DNA from: Brachionus koreanus
Taxonomy: Eukaryota > Rotifera > Eurotatoria > Ploima > Brachionidae
Length of the DNA stretch: 29,365 bases
Assembly: GCA_016987375.1 (NCBI GenBank)
Contig: PJRA01000018.1
Span: 189,611-218,975 of the forward strand
Direction: 5' to 3'
Part shown: positions 1-9,031 of the stretch, one piece after another
Layout of the letters: each line of letters begins with the position of its first letter
Position numbering within the stretch: the stretch's first letter is position 1
The notes under the pieces: generated by a model
Told to the model about the DNA's origin: nothing
The model's database searches: none
Seen by the model: the letters and a program-made list of their open reading frames with translations, nothing else
Translations under genes and position numbers: made by a program

Positions 1-616
1 ATTTTAATTTGATGTGGTTAATCAGCTGTTGCTCTGTTGAGGCTTACCAACCTCGCTCGTATACTTTAACCCCAAAAATTTTCGATTTGGCGCGCTTGAT
101 GGACATTTGGCGGGTTGATATCTTTTGTCACTTAATTTACATTTTCATTCATCCATGTTGTGCTTACCATAGGAAAGTGAGCAGACGCTAAGTCAGGCCA
201 AAAAACGTAGTCAAGGTCTTCATGATACTCATGTATAAATGGGATCAGTCGTTTATTCAAGCATTCGTCGAATTGATGGCAACCGACTTTGATAATCGCA
301 AAAGAGGCTTATACATACCTCGATCAGATATGGCTATCCAAACGAGCACCTTCTTTGGAAACTTCTCTTTACCAGCAAACCGAACACTTTCCGGACTAGT
401 AGACTTGTCATTTGTGTAATATCCAGCATTTCCCGGCATGTTGTCGCCCGCCAAAGTAAAGCACTTTTCGTCGTCCAAAATAATCATATTATATATAGTG
501 CTTCGAGCGATTCCTTGCTTAGTAAAATACGCCACAATGTCGGATTTTGCTATTTGCGAAATCATATTTTTGACTGTTTTTCGAAAAGCCTCTTGTTCAG
601 ACACAAAAAGTCCCAT
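1..616 (-). pseudogene. Decayed Tc1/mariner-type transposase, internally deleted
   Basis: Read on the minus strand from 616. The first ~45 residues resemble the N-terminal helix-turn-helix of Tc1/mariner transposases (KSDIVAYFTKQGIARSTIYN). They run directly into a block around the first catalytic aspartate (ILDDEKCFTLAGDN), so roughly 100 residues that normally lie between the two are missing. The frame continues past 257 through a second-aspartate block (YVFWPDLASAH), then a stop, then the third-acid block (NPPNVHQARQIENFW) near positions 75-130. Reading through the stop gives about 36 residues between the second D and the E. After a frame change and another stop, the C-terminal part (KVYERGW, then TEQQLINHIKLK) runs off the left edge of the window. 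Several stops plus a deletion mean this copy is inactive. Family membership is by motif recognition; the subfamily is not settled. Confidence 0.82.
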
Positions 617-913
617 TTTAAAAATTTTTTTTGCAATATTATAGCTAATTTTTAGTAGTTTATAAATAAGTATATATATGATCCCCTGATCATTTGCATG
701 ATCGGGTAAGTTAACTTAACTTTTGTCCATTTACTTATGCATCACTCGTTAACAGAAAAGATTTTAATTGTCTCAAGTTTTCTGAAACCACTGTAGCTAG
801 TATTGATTTTTATGGTTTTGAAAATTTTTTTGCTTAGTGATGATCGATGACTGATTTTTTTTATTTTTTTGTCAACTCAACTTTTTTGATTTCAACTAAA
901 GTGACAAATTGTG

Positions 914-932
914 TATTATTATTATTATTATT
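914..932. repeat. ATT trinucleotide microsatellite
   Basis: About six uninterrupted ATT units just downstream of the aminopeptidase stop codon, likely in or near its 3' untranslated region. Confidence 0.8.
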
Positions 933-951
933 AAGAAACTATCAAAAAAGA

Positions 952-957
952 TTTATT
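952..957 (-). terminator. Candidate poly(A) signal of the aminopeptidase gene
   Basis: The minus strand reads AATAAA here, about 86 nt past the aminopeptidase stop codon at 1043. The spacing suits a short 3' UTR. The hexamer is common by chance in DNA this AT-rich. Confidence 0.4.
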
Positions 958-1042
958 TAAAATATCAATTAAAATTACATAAACTAAAACTATTGTTCAT
1001 TTAGAAAACAATTAAAATTCAAATGTAAAAACATTTTAAAAT

Positions 1043-4000
1043 CTAATAATTATTGTTTAAAAATTCACAGATATTTTTCTCATGATTTTTAACCCATTTT
1101 ATATTTGATTTTATTTGATCTAGTGCATATTCGACAGAATTGGATGCTGCGCCAGCTCCATTCGACAACATTTCGCCAATTTTCTCAAGCGCTTCTTGAC
1201 TATTAGTTCCCACAGCCAAACTCTCAATTATACAGCTCATAATAAACGCATCATGTGAATTCCTTGATTGAAAAAAAATGATTAACTTTTTCGAAATGAA
1301 AAAAAATTCTGTTTAAATTGTACATTTCAAGCAATTTTTTCCAATTCTTAAACACAAACTCATGATAAACACTTCTCGAAATGGGTGTAAGAGTGAAATA
1401 AGTGTAGATGCGTCTGATGTCTGATTTGCGAATCATAGTTTGATTTTCGTCAATTGTCAATTCTAAAAGCCTTTTTAAATAATTTTTTTTAATTTTAATA
1501 AAAAAATAAATTAAATTTTTTAATCTTATACATTTTTAATATCCAAGTTTCTCTATTGCAAGCCAAAGCTTGAAAAATAATATTCTGTTCAGCTGGTATT
1601 GAATTCATAGTCTTGTTAAACAATTCAAGCCAGTTTTTATTAGTTCCATATTTAATGCCCGAACAGTAAACAGCTTCTACAATATGTTTTTCTGGTTGTC
1701 TTTAGAAAAAAAAAGAAATTTTATTTAAAATAAAAGTTTTTTCATTTTATTTATTAACCTAATTGCATTCATGTACTCTTCAAAAGAAGATCTGGCCTTT
1801 TTGACCGCATCTTCAATTTCAAAATAAGAAGCGTATTTAATAACGTGATTTCTTAGGAGACGCTGCATAAAAGTTCCCTCATCTTTCCATCCAAGTGTTT
1901 TATAAATATCCTCTATTTGTCTTGCACAATAATTCTAATTTTGAATAAAAAATTTAAACTTAAAAGAAAAATTTTTTTGTCACTTTACTTGAAAAAGACC
2001 ATAACAAGAACTTGATGATAACATATTGTCAAGATAAGTAATTGATTTGAAAAATGATTTCCAAGGGACAAACTCAGTTTCTTTGTTAAGATATGAAGAC
2101 AAATCAAGTGCTAGAGAGTAATCAATTGTGCCAACTCTTAAAAAATAGTTTTGTATTTTTTAAAAAAATATTTAATTTTAAGAGGTGAAAAAACCTAGCC
2201 AAAGTAAACGAGTCAAAAATTAAGGCAGCTCGTTCCGTAGGTGTAAAAACAAAATGATCTGTTTTTAATTGTTTTATTAAGAGATTCCAATTATTTTTGT
2301 CATAATTTATTCGGTAGTATCCCATAAAGTCCAAATTTCCTAATATCCATTTACTTTTGCTTGCGGGCACGACTATTTCATTGTCTGTCAAATTAAGCCA
2401 TATTGTATTCTTTTCAGTCGGATCAGAGTCAAATTTGTATGTGAATGGAATAACCCATTTGTAGTTTTTTTTCACTTTGGGCTGAGACAACAAAAAGTAT
2501 TCTTGATGAAGTTTGTACGTAACAGTTGATGAATTTTTATTGTCAATTCTGGTCACATAAACAATTGGATAACCTTCTTGTGTAATCCAATTTGTCATTA
2601 TATCTGATATATTGTATTTGTAATCAACAGTCTAAAATTAAACAAACAAAATTTCAGAAACAAAATTTTTATTATAAAAAAATGGTCAATTTGTTTTTTT
2701 TTTAAACCATTGTTAATATCAAAATATTGTTTGAATCTAAAAAAATTTTAATTTCTTTTCGTATAAGATTTATAAGTGATTTTATTCATCTTAAATTTTT
2801 CAAGTATACTAAGTTTCATAATTTTTGAAAAATGTTCTTTTTTAAAGCTTAAAAACAAAATAATTAAATAATACATTCAATAGATAGCTAAAGAACTTTG
2901 GGTTATTTTCCATTAATAATTGAATCTTTATTATCAAGTTTAAAAGCCTGAAAACCTCTTTTAAAAGCTTGATTTAACCATATATCCCCCCATGCAATAC
3001 CATAATTTGAGTACAGTATATAGAATTGAGAATTTCATGGCTTTGTAAAATTTCAAATACAAATAAAACACAAATTCTTGCTATTTTGATGAATTAAAAA
3101 TTTATTGTAATAAAATATTTTATTTAAAAATCTTTTTTAAGTTTTTTCTTGTGCAAAAAATAAAACATCAAAAACATTTCGATTGATAATTGATTTTATT
3201 TCCTATAGAAAAATAAAATTAAAAATTTTATGTAAGATTAAACTATCTGCCACTTTTTTTAACAGTGTTATTTTTTTAAAAATTTAAATTAGTAAAATTT
3301 GATTTATCAAAAAATACAAGATTTTATGCTTTTTTTGTAATTGAATTATTTACTTATTCTATTCAGATAAGAAAGTTAATTTAATTTTCTAAATTGTTAG
3401 ATCATTCAGTCAATTAAAACATGTTAAAATTAATTTAAACTTATTTGAAAATGTATCTATTCAATTCTTTTGAAGAATCTAGTCTCGTCTTTGATTCCCT
3501 ATTTAAAGAAACTGAAAAATTTTTGCGTTTTTTCCTTTTCTTAATTTATCAATAAAAAAACATAAGGCTTTTTTAGAATTCTTAAACTTGGTCTTGGTTA
3601 GTAGTATGCTGTCTTTTAAGAAAATGAGCGACCATAAGAAAAATGTCTGAGATGTATGCTAGATGATAAACAAGCAAATATCTGTATTTATAGCATGACG
3701 GTCTTCAATCAAAGCTCAAAGTGCATTTGCGCTTGAAAATTACAACAAACACAAATAATTTCGTTCACGCTTTTCATGACTAACTGATATACTTGCTGAT
3801 ATAAATGCAACCATTGATTTCTATTCTCTCTTTTTTTGAAGGCTCGTATCATCACTATTAAATATTTTAAACCAAACTTTAATTTTTTTTACTTTAAGCA
3901 CAAAATAAATTTTTTTATATAATTCACAATAAAATTTTGGTAAATAAAATCTTTGTATTGCCTCAAAAAACTGTTAAAATTTGAATAAAATCCATTTATA

Positions 4001-6835
4001 TAATAACATTTAATTTAATTGCTTAAAAATAATTAATAAAGCATATTTATTAAGATATTGTAAAATAAAAATTCTGTAAATAAAATGCAACATACTTAGT
4101 TGCAGCCTTTTTTTACTTAAAAAAAAGTTATTACTATCAATAATCAATTAAAATATTTTTGATGTTTTATTTTTTGACTTTTTTTTTGCTTAAGAAAAAA
4201 TAATTTAAGTATGCTGCACTTTATTTGCAGCATTTTTTTAAAAAATTTTTAAAATAATCAACTACAAATGCTAGCGAAATGAAATTTATTTAAAAATAAA
4301 AAAATATTTAGCCTAATTAAAACTATGGAAAAATAAAATTTATTTTGAATTTTTTAGAATAAAACAAAAAACAAAACGGCTTAATAATTCAAAAGTTTGC
4401 CAAACAAGCTTAAGGGCTAAATAACATTTAAATTTGTGAAGAGATGAAGAACAATTCGAAAAATGCCAATTGTGATCACATATCAAGCAAAATGAAAAAA
4501 TCAATTTCAAATCAAGCAAATAAATTTCAATTTAATTTAAAATATATTCTTCTATGGACAATTCTGGTTTTATTGCTTATTTTTTCAATATTAAACATTT
4601 TTCTATTCATGAAATTGCTTCTTAGCATTTACAAGCCAATTGTTATATTGATAATTTTAGTATCAATAGCCAAAATTTTTAGCATAAAGATATATCCTTT
4701 CGATGATATATATTCAAGACTATCAAATAAAAAGACATAATTACCTCAGAAAATACTTGCCACAATTCGTTCATGTCACAATTGGAAAACATGTACTTAT
4801 TAATGTGATTCTTAAAATAAAAAAAAAAAATTATCTCTTATTCTTTTTATTATTAATTGTAATAAAAATATTACTCTAAGAGACTGACGAAATAAGTCAT
4901 CACCAATAAAACCTCGTAGCATTCTGAGCACACTGAAGCCTTTTTCATATGATATTTCATCAAAGTACTGCTGAACTTGAGACGGATCGTCCACATGAGT
5001 TGAAACAGGATGTGAAGTTTCTACCGAGTCTTTTTCCATTACATTGAATATGTCATGTACAACCAGAGTCTCCAGAACATTAAACTCTGGCTTTATGTGA
5101 TCCATAGCTAGATACATTAAGCTATTAGCAAAAGCTTCGTTTAGCCAAACATTATCCCACCACTTGAACGTAGCCATATTCCCGAACCACTTGAAAATAA
5201 TAATAAACAATTAGATAGATGTTCAAATACTTTAGATGTTTTTAAAATACCGAATGAGATATTTCATGGCAAATGACCAACACAATAAAATATTCATCTT
5301 CAAGTAAGGATTTGTCCGGGTCGAATAAAAGAGCTGATTCTCTAAATTTGATTAAAGTAAAAAAGAAAGAAAAAAAAATTTTGTTTTCTCTACCTGTAGA
5401 GAACAAGACCCCAGTTTTCCATTGCTCCAGCATTAAAATCTGGTGCAGCAAAATGATCTAATTTAATTTTTTGAATAAAAATAATATTTAGTTTTTTCTC
5501 ATTTAATTCTACCTGATTTAGAAACAACTTCTTTAATTTGAAAATAATCTTCGAAATAAACATAGGCTTTGGGAATAATGTCCAAAGCATATTGAGTATT
5601 ATTCACATAGTCTTCTCTAGCCCATACTCTAATCTAATGATGCATGTTAATTTTGAGCCATGCTGAATTAAATTTTTTTAAGGATATACTTTTAGATTAT
5701 TAGGTCCAGTTGTTGATACTGGTTTAAAGTCAGATACTGTGAACGCAAGCAAATAAGTTGACATAATTGGAGTTATATTGAATATGGTACGCGACCATCT
5801 CTCATCCAATTTTATTTTCATTAATTCTTCCATGTTTGACAAAGCAGTAAATTCTTGAAAAAAAAAAGAAATTTTTTTTTATTTAAAATTTTTCAAAAAA
5901 TAGCCAAATATTAAAAAATTTTATTAAGAAAAATTTTTACATTATACCTGAATGATGTTCAATGCGTATCAAAAACTGAGCTTTTAAACTTGGCTCGTCA
6001 AACGAAGGAAATACTTTTCTAGCTTCCAAAGGTTGCAATTGTGACACAATTATTGTCCTAAAAAAACAGTAGCAATATAGTAGCATTTTTCAAATAAACA
6101 TTTAATTTTTGTCGCTTACTTTGTTTCATTATTGGTCACATAGGTGCTGTAATAAATTCCTTTTAGGTTGTTTGTTATTGTTGAATTGTAATTCTCAAAT
6201 GTGATCATATAATCTCGATTATTCAAAAACCAATGGTCATTGTCCAAGCGAAAAATAAAATATGAATAGAAAGAATTGTATGATATGTTTTTAATGTGTA
6301 AACTTGGTCCAATCTGACCATTGTAAAGTAGTTCATAAACTCTAATTCCACTAAAGTCGTAGACCAAATTCGGATCCGAATGTACGACTGCAAAAGTCAT
6401 TGACTTCAAACACTTAAATCTAATTGTTGTGGTCCCATTGAAAAATTTTTCATAGACATTTATTCTTAGATTAATTTCATACAAGTATGGCTTTAGAGTT
6501 GATGGTAGACGAGACTCGTTCCAGTTGGTGAACAAGTACTTTTCAATGTCCGAATTTTCTAAAGAAACTGAAGTGAGAAGCTTGGTTGATGGACAAGGTG
6601 TCTTTTTGCCAGATAGAGACGAATTAATCGCAGCATTTGAATCGCATATTTTGTAGCGAACAAGACAAAATATTAGACCAATTGTCAGAACTATGCACAA
6701 AACTGATAGAAACAGAATTAAACGATTTTTATGAGATTTTTGCGCCTCTTTGATTCCAACATCGGCTTCATTGGCAACCACTTTTCCATCACCGATTAAC
6801 TTAACTCTGATTGCTGTGTCCAAGTTATTAGACAT
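1043..6835 (-). CDS. Membrane M1 zinc aminopeptidase (aminopeptidase N type), 14 exons, complete
   Basis: Exons that I joined by GT-AG sites and frame (minus strand): 6835-6120, 6057-5948, 5853-5690, 5633-5513, 5457-5394, 5341-5251, 5189-4875, 4810-4745, 2631-2195, 2136-1989, 1934-1759, 1699-1532, 1470-1324, 1262-1043. They total 2943 nt, giving 980 residues and a stop. This is the normal length for aminopeptidase N, so the gene looks intact. A type II anchor lies at about residues 39-59 after a short cytosolic tail, so the enzyme should face outward. Family marks are QLQPLEARKVFPSFDEP, the exopeptidase motif GAMEN (381-385), the zinc site HEISH (417-421) with the third ligand Glu440 exactly 19 residues after His421, and the catalytic Tyr503 in SYEKG. 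Exons 9-14 form the ERAP1-like C-terminal helical domain. The enzyme removes N-terminal residues from peptides. Small departures from consensus are Ser after the second zinc histidine (usually Gln) and NEAFA in place of NEGFA. I chose the Met at 6835; an in-frame Met at 6862 would add nine residues, but an AG lies two bases before 6835. Confidence 0.93.
3154..3194 (+). repeat. Left copy of a 41-nt inverted repeat
   Basis: The plus strand matches the reverse complement of 4136-4176 at 37 of 41 positions without gaps (shared core AAAAAATAAAACATCAAAAA). The outer edges are 1023 nt apart. Confidence 0.7.
4078..4226. repeat. Imperfect palindrome in the intron
   Basis: The arms 4078-4098 and 4206-4226 are reverse complements at 19 of 21 positions (core TGCAxCATACTTA against its complement). 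The loop contains the right-hand 41-nt repeat copy. Confidence 0.65.
4136..4176 (-). repeat. Right copy of the 41-nt inverted repeat
   Basis: Reverse-complement partner of 3154-3194, with four mismatches. It may mark an inserted element or simply be a dispersed repeat present twice. Confidence 0.7.
4444..4740 (+). CDS. Hypothetical 98-residue two-helix membrane protein nested in an intron
   Basis: An ATG-to-TAA frame on the strand opposite the host gene. The first ~30 residues are polar (Asn, Lys, Ser), followed by two hydrophobic segments at about residues 34-58 and 64-81, then a short polar tail (FDDIYSRLSNKKT). It ends four bases short of the donor of the host intron. A plus-strand AATAAA at 4816-4821 would give a transcript that overlaps aminopeptidase exon 8 in antisense. 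I do not recognise the family. By my rough estimate a chance open frame of this length is not rare over 29 kb of such AT-rich sequence, so expression evidence is needed. It could also be the last exon of a larger gene, since an AG precedes the ATG. Confidence 0.4.
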   Translation: MKNNSKNANCDHISSKMKKSISNQANKFQFNLKYILLWTILVLLLIFSILNIFLFMKLLLSIYKPIVILIILVSIAKIFSIKIYPFDDIYSRLSNKKT

Positions 6836-6897
6836 TACTAGTTTATTAAATCTTATGAACAAAAAAAATTAATCAATTAGTTAACTCTAAAAAACAT

Positions 6898-6918
6898 CAA
6901 CAACAACAACAACAACAA
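6898..6918. repeat. (CAA)7 microsatellite
   Basis: Seven uninterrupted CAA units about 65 nt upstream of the aminopeptidase start codon, so probably in its promoter or 5' UTR. Confidence 0.85.
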
Positions 6919-7610
6919 AGAGCAAAAAAAAGCTTCATGCAATTAAATTAATTAACCAGCTAAACAAAAATCTTTTGTTATTATCATTCATTTTGATTTA
7001 GATTTTATGGTAATTTTGATCAATTGATGCTAGTGTTCTATAGAACATTTGTTTGTTTATTTTTTTTCATTTTGATAAATAATCACTATCTTTAATTTTG
7101 ACTTCAAAATACTCTGTCCTAATCTAAGCATACTAAAAATAAAATCAAAGCATTAATTAATATTGATTATGTCTATCATGAGAAAAAAAAAAAGTGACTT
7201 GCGGCAGACTAAATAGTAAATTCCAGGGTAGTTTTAAAAGCTTAATAATTATAACCAAAATTATATAATTCCTTCTTTTTCTTCTTTTTTTTTTCTATTT
7301 AAATTTAATTAATATTTAAAAAGGAAAAAGAACATGAACATGCCAATCTCAATTTGAGCTACATCTATTAATATTTTTTTTCTAAAAGGTATCAATCAAT
7401 AACTGAAACTGTTCAATCTCTTTTCAAAATGAACACAAAATATCTGCTTAATGCCAAAAAAACTAGTAGTAGTTAATAAATCATTAAGTGAATCTGCCGG
7501 TCTTTTAATACGCTCTCAACACTTATACAACATTTGGATAATTAAGTCTTTTGTTTAGAATGGGAAATGCTTTTTAAAGAAGAAAATTGTTTTTTTTTTT
7601 CAAAAAAAAT

Positions 7611-7616
7611 TTTATT
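7611..7616 (-). terminator. Candidate poly(A) signal of the centrin gene
   Basis: AATAAA on the minus strand about 95 nt past the centrin stop codon. Confidence 0.4.
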
Positions 7617-7709
7617 AAATAAAAAGCTCAAATATTCGATTTGAAAATAATAAAATTTAATTGTTGCGTAATAGTAATTATTCAGGTTGTGAAAAAATGT
7701 GCTTTATCT

Positions 7710-8670
7710 CTAATCGTCTTGCATGATGCTGAGAAATTCTTCAAAATCAACTAAGTGATCCATTTAAAATTAAAATTAAATTTTTTTTCTTATTTCAAAA
7801 TTACTCTCTCCATCACCGTCCTTGTCAAATTCGTTTATCATTGCTCTTAGTTCATCGTCACTTGTTTTTTCGCCCAATTCTCTTTAATTGAGAAAAAAAA
7901 TCTAATTGATTTTTTTCAAAAAAAAAATCAAATATACTTGGCAATTTTTCTCAATGTTCTAAAGCTTATTTTACCACTTGAGTCTTCGGCAAACAGTTTG
8001 AACGCTTTGCGAAAATCATCCTGCGGATCTCGGTCCAAAATGAAATTTTTAGCTTTTAAAAAATTAGATTTAAATTGACCAAAAAAAAATGTGCTTGAAA
8101 AAATTTTTTCTTACAAATTTCATTGAAGTCGTCCAAAGTAACTTTGCCAGTGTTGTCTATGTCATAGTCTGACATTAAACGTTGAATATCTGCTTTTTTC
8201 AAGTCTAAGCCCAATGCACGAAGAGCAACCTTTATTAATTTTATCAATTTTGATAATAAAAATTAAATAAATTTTAAATTAAAAAAAAAAAAAGTATTAA
8301 GTGTCTAAACACTAATGGATTTGGTGATTGCTTTTGTTTGTATGTAATTAACCAAATGCTAACCAAATGTTTTGATAAAATCTAACTTTAAATCAACGAG
8401 TCTTAATTTTTCTATTATATTAAATTGCAGATTTTCATAAAAATAAAAAACAGATATTGAGTATTAAAAAACTAATTAAATATCGATTTTGAACAAGAAA
8501 TTTATTTTTTTTACCTTTAGTTCATGATAGTCGATTTTTTCATCATTATCAGTGTCGAACAGTTTGAATGCTTCATAAATTTCTTGCTTTTCCAGTTCTG
8601 TAAGATCGCGTTTTTTCTTTTTTTTTATTTTGTCAAAGTCAATTAGAGCAAAATCAGGACGTCTATTCAT
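7710..8670 (-). CDS. CETN3: Centrin-3-like EF-hand protein, 5 exons, complete
   Basis: Exons on the minus strand: 8670-8515, 8229-8115, 8052-7938, 7881-7805, 7750-7710. They sum to 504 nt, giving 167 residues and a stop, the usual centrin-3 length. Centrins are small calcium-binding proteins of centrioles and basal bodies, where they act in centrosome duplication and contractile fibres. The match is to centrin-3 rather than centrin-1/2: a basic N-tail (KKKKKRDLTELEKQEI), DTDNDEKIDYHELK, and the ALRALG, KKAD and SDDELRAMINEFDKDGDG segments. EF-hand loops lie at 39-50 (DTDNDEKIDYHE), 75-86 (DIDNTGKVTLDD), 112-123 (AEDSSGKISFRT) and 148-159 (DKDGDGEIDFEE). Loop 3 has Ala instead of Asp at position 1 and Thr at position 12, so it probably does not bind calcium. 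An in-frame Met at 8688 would add six residues. I prefer 8670 because a CACACACAG just before it looks like an acceptor (5' UTR intron or trans-splice site). Confidence 0.93.
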
Positions 8671-9031
8671 TCTGTGTGTGTGCATCAAATAGATAAATAA
8701 AAAAAATATTTAAAAAAATTTTTTATTATAAATTAAATATTCTTTGAGTCTTTTGAAAAAAAAATTGTTTTTTTTTTGAACATTTTAGAACAAAGCATAC
8801 GAATTAGTTTAAAATATAATTAAATCGCAAAAATTTCTTTCATTTTTTAAAAAAAGCACCTTTGATTCGGAATTTAGAGAAAATTATTAAACATTTTACA
8901 TTTTTAACACAAAAAAGTATAATAGAAAAAAAAAAAGGAAAAAATGAAATGAAAACAAAATTTTAGTAAATGAGATTTTTACATTATAAACGAGGTCAAA
9001 GAATTTAGTTCGTTGCCATGGAAACAAAACA
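8671..9031. other. Spacer upstream of the centrin gene
   Basis: Very AT-rich with long A and T runs. No coding frame is supported. It should contain the centrin promoter and the 3' UTR of the next minus-strand gene; AATAAA read on the minus strand lies at 8727-8722. Confidence 0.5.

Larger units (their letters stand above)
617..1042. other. Spacer between transposon remnant and aminopeptidase 3' end
   Basis: AT-rich with no coding frame that I can support. It contains a short imperfect hairpin at 684-706 (GATCAT at 688-693 pairing with ATGATC at 698-703, extended by CCC/GGG with a one-base bulge). This lies about 70 nt upstream of the transposase start and could mark the end region of that element. 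It also contains an ATT microsatellite at about 914-932 and, read on the minus strand, an AATAAA at 957-952. Confidence 0.5.
2632..4744. other. Long (2.1 kb) intron 8 of the aminopeptidase gene
   Basis: It is bounded by a GTAATT donor read on the minus strand at 4744 and a TTTTAG acceptor ending at 2632. All other introns of this gene are about 50-100 nt. The intron carries an opposite-strand ORF (4444-4740), a pair of inverted 41-nt repeats (3154-3194 and 4136-4176) and an imperfect palindrome (4078-4226). This suggests that it grew by insertion. Confidence 0.8.
6836..7709. other. Intergenic spacer between aminopeptidase and centrin genes
   Basis: AT-rich with no supported coding frame. It should hold the aminopeptidase promoter and 5' UTR and the centrin 3' UTR. 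It contains a (CAA)7 run at 6898-6918. No clear TATA box stands out, because the whole stretch is A/T. Confidence 0.6.
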
